This document shows positions 8,576-16,528 of a DNA stretch of 52,645 nucleotides, in pieces. Position 1 is the stretch's first letter. Each line of letters starts with the position of its first letter. Both the position numbers and the translations under genes were made by a program. Below the pieces are notes generated by a model, which was not told the DNA's origin, searched no databases, and saw nothing but the letters and a program-made list of their open reading frames with translations. Source of the stretch: Variovorax sp. CF313 (lineage in GTDB: Bacteria; Pseudomonadota; Gammaproteobacteria; Burkholderiales; Burkholderiaceae_C); assembly GCF_000282635.1 (NCBI RefSeq), contig NZ_AKIW01000031.1, positions 1 to 52,645 on the forward strand. Direction: 5' to 3'.

Positions 8576-10585
8576 ATGAAACGCAGAGACATCCTCAAAT
8601 GGTCGGCCTCGGCGGGTGGCCTGGGCCTGCTGGCCGGCAGGCCTTCCACCGCCTCGGCGGCCCTGCCGGTGCCCAAGCCCACGCTGCCGCAAAAGATCGA
8701 CCCGATCAGCGCCACGCTGCGGCGCCTCGAACTGGTGGGGCGGCAGTCGACCTACCTCTGGACCGAATCGCACATCAACCTGGCTGGCGTACCGATGGGT
8801 GCGGTGGTGCCGCCGGGCGAACTGCCGGCGCTCGAACACCAGCTCGCGACCCTCTCGAAGGCGATCGAAGCCGTCACCAATTTCGCGGCCTCGTTCGCCA
8901 CCAGCGCGCTGGCCTCGGGCAGCCTGCAGTCGCTCGACAACCTGCGCACGCGCCTCGCGGGGCTTCAGGCCAGCTTCGATCAACTGCTGGCCGCCAACGG
9001 CGGATTGCTCACGCTGCCCGCGACGGTGTTGAACCTGCTTGCCACTCTCACCAGCACGGCAGGCGACATCGGCACGCAGCTCAGGCAGATCCATCACGAC
9101 CTGCTCTCGCAAGGCCCGCTGGGCGCATTGAACGGACCGAAGACGGTGGCGCAGTACGACGCGCTGTTCGTCACCATCGAGAAGCCGGCCATCTCGCAGC
9201 TGCTGCACGACAACGACCTGTTCGCGGCCATGCGTGTGGCCGGCCCCAACCCGACGCTGATCCAGCGGGCGACGGCGCTGCCGGCCAAGTTCCCGTTGAG
9301 CGACGCCCAGTACCGCCAGGTGATGGGCGCCGGCGACAGCCTCGCCGACGCGGCGGCCTCGGGCCGCCTCTACCTCCTCGACTACGAAGGCCTGGGCGAC
9401 ATGGCGCCGGCCGGCCCGCAGGCCAAGCCGCTCACGGGCACGGGCTACATCCACGCGCCCATCGCGCTGTTCGCACGGCCGAAGACCGGCCGCTCGCTGG
9501 TGCCGGTCGCGATCCAGTGCGCACAGGAGCCGACACTCGCCCCGATCTTCCTGCGCGTGGACGACACCGCCAACGCCGAAGCCTGGTGGGCCTGGCAATC
9601 GGCGAAGACCGCCGTGCAGGTGGCCGACTTCAACTACCACGAGATGTTCGTGCACCTGGGCCGCACGCACCTGATGTCGGAGGCCTTCGCGATGGCCACT
9701 CAGCGCCAGTTCGCGACCGCGCATCCGCTGAGCCGGCTGCTGTCGCCGCACCTCGAGGGCGCGATGTTCATCAACGAGGCCGCGACGCTGATCATCATGG
9801 CGCCGCTGACCACGGGCGACGTGATCCTCGCCGCGCCCATCGAGACGCTGCAGAGCGCGTGCGGCCGCGACCGGCTGGCCTACGACTTCCAGGACCGCAT
9901 GATGCTGCCCAACGACCTGCGCACGCGCGGCGTGGACGACACGGCGGCGCTGCCCGACTACCCGTACCGCGACGACGGGCTGCTGGTGTGGAACGCCATC
10001 GCGCAATGGGTCGGCGACTACGTGGCCACCTACTACTTGAGCGACGGCGACGTGACCGGCGACTACGAGCTCAAGGCCTGGGCCACCGAGCTCGCGACCA
10101 GCGGCAAGGTGCACGGCTTGCGCCCCATCACCACACGCGCGCAGCTCGTCGACGTGCTGACCGCGATCATCTTCAACGCCAGCGCGCAGCACGCGGCGGT
10201 GAACTTTCCGCAGTACTCGGTGATGACGTATGCGCCCTTCAGCGCGGGCACGGGCGGCATGCCGGCACCGACGGGCAGTGCGGGGCAGAGCGAAGCGAGC
10301 TGGTCGCAGATGCTGCCGTCGCGGCTGGCGGCGCAGGAGCAGATCCTGCTGTTCCACATCCTCGGCGGCGTGTACTACCGGCCGCTGGGCGAGTACAAGG
10401 ACAACGTGTTCCCGCACCTGCCGGTGCTGATCGACCCGGCCATCGCAGGACCGGGCGGGCCGCTGGAGCGCTTCCGCAATGCGCTGGCCGGCATCGAGGC
10501 CACCATCCGCCAGCGCAACACCACGCGCACGCGGCCCTACGAGCACCTGCTGCCGAGCCGCATTCCCTCGAGCACGAACATCTGA
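8576..10585 (+). CDS. Secreted bacterial lipoxygenase
   Basis: Non-haem iron dioxygenase that adds O2 to polyunsaturated fatty acids. The 669-residue protein shows the full lipoxygenase signature H-x4-H-x4-H-x17-H-x8-H as His355, His360, His365, His383 and His392, of which His360 and His365 should bind iron. The third ligand pair H-x3-N is His539/Asn543 in HAAVNFPQY, and the protein ends in isoleucine (Ile669), the C-terminal carboxylate ligand. A twin-arginine-like export signal (KRRDILKWSASAGG, cleavage near STASA) suggests a periplasmic or secreted enzyme, like LoxA of Pseudomonas aeruginosa. The plant-type PLAT domain is absent. The gene stands alone behind a palindromic operator. Product regiochemistry cannot be read from sequence. 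Confidence 0.95.
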   Translation: MKRRDILKWSASAGGLGLLAGRPSTASAALPVPKPTLPQKIDPISATLRRLELVGRQSTYLWTESHINLAGVPMGAVVPPGELPALEHQLATLSKAIEAVTNFAASFATSALASGSLQSLDNLRTRLAGLQASFDQLLAANGGLLTLPATVLNLLATLTSTAGDIGTQLRQIHHDLLSQGPLGALNGPKTVAQYDALFVTIEKPAISQLLHDNDLFAAMRVAGPNPTLIQRATALPAKFPLSDAQYRQVMGAGDSLADAAASGRLYLLDYEGLGDMAPAGPQAKPLTGTGYIHAPIALFARPKTGRSLVPVAIQCAQEPTLAPIFLRVDDTANAEAWWAWQSAKTAVQVADFNYHEMFVHLGRTHLMSEAFAMATQRQFATAHPLSRLLSPHLEGAMFINEAATLIIMAPLTTGDVILAAPIETLQSACGRDRLAYDFQDRMMLPNDLRTRGVDDTAALPDYPYRDDGLLVWNAIAQWVGDYVATYYLSDGDVTGDYELKAWATELATSGKVHGLRPITTRAQLVDVLTAIIFNASAQHAAVNFPQYSVMTYAPFSAGTGGMPAPTGSAGQSEASWSQMLPSRLAAQEQILLFHILGGVYYRPLGEYKDNVFPHLPVLIDPAIAGPGGPLERFRNALAGIEATIRQRNTTRTRPYEHLLPSRIPSSTNI

Positions 10586-10603
10586 AGCAAGCTCAGGCGC
10601 CGC

Positions 10604-11887
10604 TCAGCGCCGCATCGTGTCGAGCTGCGTGACGGGCGCGCTGTCGTTGCCCCAGGAGCCGCGCACATAGGTGAGCACGGCTGCGACCTCGGCGGCATCC
10701 AGCGTCTGCCCGAACGGAGGCATGCCGTAGGGCCGTGGATTGCCGGGCGTCGAGGGCAGGAAGCCGCCGTGCGCGACCACCTGGATCAGGTTGGTGGGCC
10801 GCGCCATGTTGACAGCGCGGTTGCCGGCGAGCGGCGGATAGGCGCCCACGGCGCCCTGCCCCTGGTCGCCATGGCAGTAGGCACAGCGCTGGTCGTAGAT
10901 CTTCGCGCCGCGCGTCATCGTGGCGGCGTCGCGGCGGATCGGGGTCTTCGCGATGGCCGCAGCCTCGGGCTTCGGTGCATCGGGCAGGTCCTTCAGGTAG
11001 CTCGCCATGGCCGTGAGGTCGGCGTCGCTCAGGTACTGCGTGCTGCGGAACACCACGTCGGCCATCGGCCCCATGACCGAGCCGCGCGGCGCGACGCCGC
11101 TCTTGAGCAGCGACACCACGTCGGCCGCGGGCCAGCCGGCAACGCCGGCTTCGTGCGGGTCGTTGAGCGAGGGCGCATACCAGTTCTCCACGGCGATCAG
11201 GCCGCCCGAAAGGCCAAGCCTCGTTTCCGTCGCGCCAAGCGAGTTGCGGCTGCCGTGGCACGCAATGCAATGGCCGAGGCCGTTGACCAGGTACGCGCCC
11301 CGGTTCCATTCAGCGGGCTTGCCGGCATTGGCCACGAAGGGCTCGGGCTTGAACGACAGCGCACGCCACACGGCCAGCGCCGCCTGCGTGTCGTAGGGGA
11401 AGCGCAGCAGGTGCGCCCTGTTGGGCTCCGGCGCGGGCGGCAGGCTGCGCAGGTAGGCGTAGATCGCATCCGAATCCTCGCGCGTCACCTGCGTGAAGTT
11501 GGGATACGGAAACGCCGGGTACAGCAGCCGCCCGTCCTTGCTGCGGCCGTTGTGCATCGCGCGCCAGAAGTGCGCGCTGCTCCAGCTGCCGATGCCGCTC
11601 TTGCCGTCGGGCGTGAGGTTGCTCGAAAAGATGGTGCCGAAGGGCGTCTCCAGGGGCAGCCCGCCCGCATAGGGCTGGCCGCCGCGCGTGGTGTGGCAGC
11701 CCGCGCAGTTGCCGGCCAATGCGAGATAGCGCCCGCGCTCGATCAGCTGCGGCGTGGCCGCGAAGGCTTCGGCCTGCGTGGGCAGCGGGTCTTCGCCGCG
11801 CAGGTTCATCGCGACGATGGTGCCCGCTGCCGCGGCCCCCAGCACGATCAGCGTCAGCAGCGTCCAGCCCAGGCGTCGCAGTTTCAT
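10604..11887 (-). CDS. Membrane-anchored triheme c-type cytochrome
   Basis: Periplasmic electron carrier of 427 residues with one N-terminal membrane segment (residues 7-27) and three haem sites: CAGCH at 61, CIACH at 207 and CAYCH at 335. Three haem domains on an N-terminal anchor is the layout of the cytochrome subunit of membrane-bound alcohol, aldehyde and gluconate dehydrogenases, which pass electrons from a periplasmic dehydrogenase to ubiquinone or an oxidase. It is the last gene of a minus-strand operon, 13 nt after the diheme cytochrome gene. No dehydrogenase subunit is encoded nearby, so the electron donor is unknown. It converges on the lipoxygenase gene with 18 nt between stops. 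Confidence 0.9.
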   Translation of the reverse strand: MKLRRLGWTLLTLIVLGAAAAGTIVAMNLRGEDPLPTQAEAFAATPQLIERGRYLALAGNCAGCHTTRGGQPYAGGLPLETPFGTIFSSNLTPDGKSGIGSWSSAHFWRAMHNGRSKDGRLLYPAFPYPNFTQVTREDSDAIYAYLRSLPPAPEPNRAHLLRFPYDTQAALAVWRALSFKPEPFVANAGKPAEWNRGAYLVNGLGHCIACHGSRNSLGATETRLGLSGGLIAVENWYAPSLNDPHEAGVAGWPAADVVSLLKSGVAPRGSVMGPMADVVFRSTQYLSDADLTAMASYLKDLPDAPKPEAAAIAKTPIRRDAATMTRGAKIYDQRCAYCHGDQGQGAVGAYPPLAGNRAVNMARPTNLIQVVAHGGFLPSTPGNPRPYGMPPFGQTLDAAEVAAVLTYVRGSWGNDSAPVTQLDTMRR

Positions 11888-11900
11888 GATCGCGGCCCCG

Positions 11901-12617
11901 TCACTTCGACTTCGGCATGCCGCCGCAGTTCACGGGCAGCGGCGCGGGCAGCGAGGCCGCGGGCTTCGTGTCGGCCGGCATCGGCTGCACCGCCAGCCAG
12001 CTCGCTACAGCGTTGATGTCGGCGGTGGTCATGCGCCGGCCAATGTCGGCCATGCAGTCGGGCGGCAGCGCATGCCGCTCGCTCGTGAGCCATGCGCCGA
12101 GTTGCGACGACACGTACAGCCGCGGCAGCCCCAGGAGCCCCGGAATGGCCGGCTGCACGCCGGTGAGGGCCGCGCCATGGCACTGCACGCAGGCGGGCAC
12201 GCCGCGCGCCGCATCGCCTTCGTGCACGAGCTGGCGGCCGCGCTGCAACTGCTCGGGCGTCGCGTCGCTGGTGGTGGCGATGGGCGGGTAAGGCAGTTGC
12301 AGCCCGGAGAAGTACTCGGCCATCTCGCGCAGGTACGCATCCGACAGGTGCTGCACCATGTACGCCATGTCGCTGTTGAAGCGCCGCCCGTCGCGAAAGC
12401 TCACGAGCTGGTTGAACAGGTAGCCGGCCGGCTTGCCGGCAAGGCGCGGAAAGTAGCCGGCGTTGGTGGTCGCGCCTTCGCGGCCGTGGCAGGCGATGCA
12501 GGCGGCTGCGCGCTGCTCGATGGTGTCGGGCACCGTGGCGGGCGTTGCGGCACCCGCCATGCCCTGCGTGGCGAACAACATCAGCCCGATGGCGGCGAAG
12601 CGAATGCGCAGCTTCAT
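11901..12617 (-). CDS. Periplasmic diheme cytochrome c (c4/c553 type)
   Basis: A 238-residue exported protein with a Sec signal (cleavage near MAGAA) and two haem-binding motifs, CIACH at 40 and CVQCH at 143, in two similar halves as in cytochrome c4. It probably shuttles electrons between a periplasmic donor and the triheme cytochrome encoded next. The start is well fixed because its ATG overlaps the stop of the DUF2970 gene in an ATGA arrangement (12614-12617), which implies translational coupling. The C-terminal region ends in a Pro/Ala-rich tail with an extra cysteine (NCGGMPKSK), which is unusual for c4 proteins. Confidence 0.9.
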   Translation of the reverse strand: MKLRIRFAAIGLMLFATQGMAGAATPATVPDTIEQRAAACIACHGREGATTNAGYFPRLAGKPAGYLFNQLVSFRDGRRFNSDMAYMVQHLSDAYLREMAEYFSGLQLPYPPIATTSDATPEQLQRGRQLVHEGDAARGVPACVQCHGAALTGVQPAIPGLLGLPRLYVSSQLGAWLTSERHALPPDCMADIGRRMTTADINAVASWLAVQPMPADTKPAASLPAPLPVNCGGMPKSK

Positions 12618-12802
12618 GTGCCGGCAGCGTAGTGCGCCAACGCGAGCAACCCCGCGATCAGCAGCAGCACCATCACCAGCGCTACGCCGATCAGCGGCAG
12701 GATGCCGACCTGTGCCGTCCGCTTGTCGGCATCGGCGCGGCGGCCACCCAGCCCGATGAAACTCCACAGAACGGCGCGCACCGCGCGCATGAGATTCGTC
12801 AT
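12614..12802 (-). CDS. DUF2970 small membrane protein
   Basis: A 62-residue protein with the DUF2970 pattern: an amphipathic N-terminus RAVRAVLWSFIGLGGRR, a short charged stretch, and one hydrophobic helix (residues 33-57, GILPLIGVALVMVLLLIAGL). Proteins of this family are common in Betaproteobacteria and lack an assigned function. The ATG at 12802 is preferred over the longer open frame because the conserved family region begins there. It is the first gene of the operon and is coupled to the diheme cytochrome gene by a 4-nt overlap. The pairing with cytochromes hints at a role in their membrane context, by inference only. Confidence 0.8.
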   Translation of the reverse strand: MTNLMRAVRAVLWSFIGLGGRRADADKRTAQVGILPLIGVALVMVLLLIAGLLALAHYAAGT

Positions 12803-12840
12803 GAGGCCGAGTTTGGCCCAGTCGGGCTCAAAAAAACAGA

Positions 12841-12871
12841 TGCAGATCGGCTCCATTCGACCGGTGCAGAT
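12841..12871. promoter_or_regulatory. Direct repeats TGCAGAT in the MocR/DUF2970 divergent region
   Basis: TGCAGAT occurs at 12841-12847 and 12865-12871, 24 nt apart, in the 99-nt gap between the divergent DUF2970 and MocR genes. MocR-type regulators often bind direct repeats in their own divergent promoter. The second copy merges into AGATAA, a possible -10 hexamer. A six-codon frame (12885-12905, MKSKPQ) ends in an ATGA overlap with the MocR start. Confidence 0.3.
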
Positions 12872-12901
12872 AAAGTGCGACCGAATGAAGAGCAAGCCGC
12901 A

Positions 12902-14320
12902 ATGAAGCGATACGAAGCCCTGGCCGCCGACATCGAGGCCTCGATCCGCAACGGCACCCTGAAGACCGGCGACCGCCTGCCCTCGGTGCGCCACACGGGC
13001 CAGAGCCGGGGCGTGAGCGCGTCCACCGTGTTCCAGGCGTACTACCTGCTGGAAGCGCGCGGACTCGTGCGTGCACGGGACCGTTCAGGCTACTACGTGG
13101 CGGGCGGCGGCCTGCGTGATGCGCCCCCCGAATCCACGCTGACCTCGCGTCCCGTAGACGGGCCGAAGTCGCTCGACGTGAGCGACCAGGTGTTCGACAT
13201 CCTCGAAGCCAGCATGTCGCGCACGGTCGTGCCCTTCGGCTCGGCCTTTCCGAGCCCGCTGCTGTTTCCGCTGGCGCGGCTCGGGCAATTCATGGCCGCC
13301 AGCGCCAAGTCGCTCGACCCATGGAGCACGGTGGACGACCTCACGCCCGGCAGCGCGGCGCTGCGCCGGCAGATCGCGCTGCGCTACCTCGCCGACGGCA
13401 TGCCGGTGCCGGCCGACGAGATCGTCATCACCAACGGCGCGCTCGAAGCGCTCAATCTCTGCCTCGCGGCCGTGACTCGGCCGGGCGACGCCGTGATCGT
13501 CGAATCGCCCACCTTCTATGCCGCGCTGCAGGCGCTGGAGCGCATGGGCCTGCGGGCCATCGAGGTGCCGACGCATCCGGGCGAAGGCATCGATCTCGCA
13601 GCGCTGGAGCTGGCCGTCGCGGCACACAAGCCCGCGGCATGCTGGCTCATGACCACGTTCCAGAATCCGCTCGGCAGCCTGATGCCGGACGCGAAGAAGA
13701 AGGCACTGGTCGCCCTGCTCGCGCGGCACGAACTGCCGCTGATCGAGGACGACGTGTACGCCGAGCTGTACTTCGGCGAGCGGCGGCCTGCACCGGCCAA
13801 GGCCTTCGACACGCAGGGGCTGGTGCTGCACTGCTCGTCGTTCTCGAAATGCCTCGCGCCGGGCTATCGCATCGGCTGGACCTCGGCCGGGCGCTTCGCG
13901 CGCAAGGTGGCGCGACAGAAGCTCACGACCACGCTCAGCACCTCGGCGCCCGCGCAGCTGGCGCTCGCGGGCTATCTCGAAAAGGGTGCCTTCGACAAGC
14001 ACCTGCGCAAGCTGCGGCAGACGCTGTCAATGCAGCAGGCCACCTTCACGCAGGCCGTGGGCCACCACTTTCCGCCGGGCACGCGCGCCACGCGGCCGCT
14101 GGGCGGATACTTCCTGTGGGTCGAGTTGCCACCACGCGTGAACGCGCTCGACATCCATCGCAAGGCGCTGGAACTCGGCATCAGCGTCGCGCCGGGACCG
14201 ATCTTCTCGGCCACGCGCGCCTTCACCAACTGCCTGCGGCTGAACTACGGCCACCCATGGAACGGGCTCAGCGAGCAGGCGATGCGGACACTCGGCCGGC
14301 TGGCCGCCGAAGCGTCCTGA
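12902..14320 (+). CDS. MocR-type transcription regulator with aminotransferase-like domain
   Basis: A 472-residue two-domain regulator: an N-terminal GntR winged helix (residues 1-70, with IRNGTLKTGDRLPSVR and SRGVSASTVFQAYYLLEARG) and a fold-type I aminotransferase domain. The pyridoxal-phosphate lysine is Lys316 in SSFSKCLAPGYRIGW, and the other cofactor motifs (TFQNPLGSLMP, IEDDVYAELYFGE) are present, so it should bind PLP or an amino-compound-derived aldimine. It is divergent from the cytochrome operon. Its last 53 nt overlap the 3' end of the convergent MFS gene. The target gene is unknown; this or the neighbouring transporter are candidates. Confidence 0.92.
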   Translation: MKRYEALAADIEASIRNGTLKTGDRLPSVRHTGQSRGVSASTVFQAYYLLEARGLVRARDRSGYYVAGGGLRDAPPESTLTSRPVDGPKSLDVSDQVFDILEASMSRTVVPFGSAFPSPLLFPLARLGQFMAASAKSLDPWSTVDDLTPGSAALRRQIALRYLADGMPVPADEIVITNGALEALNLCLAAVTRPGDAVIVESPTFYAALQALERMGLRAIEVPTHPGEGIDLAALELAVAAHKPAACWLMTTFQNPLGSLMPDAKKKALVALLARHELPLIEDDVYAELYFGERRPAPAKAFDTQGLVLHCSSFSKCLAPGYRIGWTSAGRFARKVARQKLTTTLSTSAPAQLALAGYLEKGAFDKHLRKLRQTLSMQQATFTQAVGHHFPPGTRATRPLGGYFLWVELPPRVNALDIHRKALELGISVAPGPIFSATRAFTNCLRLNYGHPWNGLSEQAMRTLGRLAAEAS

Positions 14321-15533
14321 ACAGCAGAAACGCCGTGATGCTCACGTTCACCAGGTTCCATCCGATGCCGTTCAGGAAGGCCGCGTGGTAGCTGCCCGTG
14401 AGGTCGAACACCTTGCCCGACATCCACCCGCCCAGCGCCATGCCGAACAGCGAGAACATCAGCACCGTGCCCACGCGCGCGCCCGCCTCCTTCGGCGGAA
14501 AGTGCTCGCGCACGATGATCGCGTAGGACGGCACGAGGCCACCCTGGAACAGCCCGAACAGCGCCGAGATCACGTACAGCGGCACCAGCCCGTCGAACGG
14601 CAGGAACAGCAGCAGCGCCACGCACTGCAGCACGCCGCCCAGCAGCAGCGTGCGCAGCCCGCCGATGCGGTCGCAGATGGCGCCCGACACCAGCCGGCTC
14701 ACGATGCCGAAGCCCAGCATCAGCGACAGCATCATCGCGCCCTGCGCCGGCCCGTAACCCAGGTCGCCGCAGTAGGCCACGATGTGCACCTGCGGCATCG
14801 CCATGGCCACGCAGCAAGCCACGCTGGCCACGCACAGCAGGCCTTGGGCCGCGCCCATGCTCAGGCCGAAGGGCCGCGTCATGTCGCGCACGACCGCCGC
14901 GCTCGATGCATTCACAGGCGGCACATGGACGAGCGCAGGCGGGCGCGCGCGGAAGAACAGCGCGAGCAGCGCCATCGCCAGCCCGCAGAAGACGCCGATG
15001 CCGATGTAGGTCTGGCGCCAGCCCACGGTTTCGACGAAGTGCTGCGCGACGGGCGGCCACACCGCGCCCGCAAGATAGTTGCCGCTGGCGCACACCGCCA
15101 CCGCGATGCCGCGCCGCTTGACGAACCACAGCGAGGTGTCGGCCACCATCGGCGCGAAGGCGACCGAGCTGCCGAGCAGGCCGACCAGCAGCGCCTGCGC
15201 GACGGTGAATGAAACGATGCCGCCCGACATGCCGGTGGCGATGTAGCCCGCGCCGAGGAACACCGAGCCCATCAGGAGCGGCCACATCACACCGAAGCGG
15301 TCGGCGAGCTTGCCCATGACGACGCCGCCGAAGCCGAACCCGAGCATCAGCAGCGTGTAGGGCAGCGAGGCATCGGCACGGTCGATGCCGAACTCGGCCT
15401 GCACCGCGGGCAACATCACCGAGACCACGTACATGCCGCTGCTGCCGACCGTCATGATCAGCAGCGTGAGGCCGAGGCGGAACATGGCGTAGCGCGAATC
15501 CGCCGCGTGGACGGTTGTCTCGGATGTCTTCAT
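14268..15533 (-). CDS. MFS transporter
   Basis: A 421-residue polytopic inner-membrane protein with the major facilitator pattern: about 12 hydrophobic segments, the loop 2-3 motif GKLADRFG in the N-half and its counterpart SGAICDRIGGLRT in the C-half. The substrate is unknown; the overall pattern resembles the oxalate/formate and monocarboxylate-type antiporter families. It starts at the ATG MKTSETT. The gene follows phnX on the same strand after a 112-nt gap containing a hairpin, so it may or may not belong to the phosphonate operon. The convergent overlap with the MocR gene could cause antisense interference. Confidence 0.88.
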   Translation of the reverse strand: MKTSETTVHAADSRYAMFRLGLTLLIMTVGSSGMYVVSVMLPAVQAEFGIDRADASLPYTLLMLGFGFGGVVMGKLADRFGVMWPLLMGSVFLGAGYIATGMSGGIVSFTVAQALLVGLLGSSVAFAPMVADTSLWFVKRRGIAVAVCASGNYLAGAVWPPVAQHFVETVGWRQTYIGIGVFCGLAMALLALFFRARPPALVHVPPVNASSAAVVRDMTRPFGLSMGAAQGLLCVASVACCVAMAMPQVHIVAYCGDLGYGPAQGAMMLSLMLGFGIVSRLVSGAICDRIGGLRTLLLGGVLQCVALLLFLPFDGLVPLYVISALFGLFQGGLVPSYAIIVREHFPPKEAGARVGTVLMFSLFGMALGGWMSGKVFDLTGSYHAAFLNGIGWNLVNVSITAFLLFRTLRRPAGRVSASPAR

Positions 15534-15609
15534 TGCTTTTCTCCTCGCCGAGGATACCCCGCGGCGGGAAGATGCCGGCACGCCCGATCACGCCCGATCA
15601 TGCAACCCC

Positions 15610-15626
15610 GGCGGCACGGTGCCGCC
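15610..15626 (-). terminator. Hairpin after phnX
   Basis: GGCGGCA (15610-15616) and TGCCGCC (15620-15626) form a perfect 7-bp stem with a 3-nt loop, 19 nt after the phnX stop on the minus strand. No U-run follows, so it is a weak or Rho-assisted terminator candidate. A tandem copy of CGCCCGATCA lies just beyond it (15581-15600). Confidence 0.35.
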
Positions 15627-15645
15627 TTCGCGTGCAAGGCGCGGA

Positions 15646-16479
15646 TCAGCTCACCGAAACGACCGGACGCTCGCCGCCCTTCAGCCGGCGTTCGATGTCC
15701 TCGAGCACGTTCGGCAGATCCGCCACGCTGTCGATCACGTAGTGCGCGCCCGCAGCCTTCAGCTGCGTGGTCGCGACCTCGCGCAAGGCCTGCTGCTGCG
15801 CCTCGTCGAGCGCCGTCCACTCGGCGAGCGTCAGCCCCACCGCGTTGCCGGTGACCGCGAGGCCCACGGCCCAGGTGCCCGCGTTGAGGCCTTCCTGCAG
15901 GCCCACGCCGGTGTCGTCGACCTTCACCACGGTGTGCGGCGGCCACACGCCCAGGTCGGCGAAGCAGCGGTACATCATGAGCGGCGACGGCCGGCCCGCG
16001 GCGAGGTCGCCGGCACACACGAGGTTGTCCGGCACATAGCCGCCGGCCGCGGCGATGGGCACGACCACTTCCATGATCGGGCGGTTGTAGCCGGTGGTCG
16101 AGCCGATCTTCAGGCCCCGTTCACGGGCCGCATTCACCGCATCGATCGCGCCGGGAATGAAGTCGGCGTGGTCGCGCACGCTCGCGGCGTTCATCGGCGT
16201 GAAGACTTCGTAGAGGCGATCGACGTCCGCGTCGTCGAAGGCGCGGCCGTGCCTGGCCTCCCATTGCGAGGCGATGCGCGGCAACGTGCCGAGCGCCTTG
16301 ATGTGGTCCCACTTGGCCATGCCCATCGGGCCGCGCGCCTCGGCGATGGTGATGTCCACGCCGAACTGCTCGAACAGCTTCACGAAGGCGCCCATGGGTG
16401 CGCAGGAGCCGAAATCGAGGATGGTGCCGGCCCAGTCGAAGACGACGGCCTGGAGCTTGGAGCGGTTGTGGGCGTTCAT
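15646..16479 (-). CDS. phnX: Phosphonoacetaldehyde hydrolase PhnX
   Basis: Cleaves the C-P bond of phosphonoacetaldehyde to acetaldehyde and phosphate, the last step of 2-aminoethylphosphonate breakdown. The 277-residue HAD-family protein has the PhnX nucleophile motif FDWAGT (Asp15) and the Schiff-base lysine in GPMGMAKWDHI (Lys56). These correspond to Asp12 and Lys53 of the Bacillus enzyme with a constant offset. The third HAD region KVDDTGVGLQEG is also intact. It lies 49 nt downstream of the PbfD-like oxidoreductase gene, in an operon with a phosphonate ABC transporter. No phnW aminotransferase is present in the window. Confidence 0.96.
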   Translation of the reverse strand: MNAHNRSKLQAVVFDWAGTILDFGSCAPMGAFVKLFEQFGVDITIAEARGPMGMAKWDHIKALGTLPRIASQWEARHGRAFDDADVDRLYEVFTPMNAASVRDHADFIPGAIDAVNAARERGLKIGSTTGYNRPIMEVVVPIAAAGGYVPDNLVCAGDLAAGRPSPLMMYRCFADLGVWPPHTVVKVDDTGVGLQEGLNAGTWAVGLAVTGNAVGLTLAEWTALDEAQQQALREVATTQLKAAGAHYVIDSVADLPNVLEDIERRLKGGERPVVSVS

Positions 16480-16528
16480 GGCGAAAGGATGGAAAGAATC
16501 GGGTGCAAGACAAGGCGCGGCGCGCGCG

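Noticed and set aside
15581..15600. Tandem duplication of CGCCCGATCA after phnX
   Set aside because: Two units only, with no further copies or link to a gene; most likely a chance or slippage duplication.
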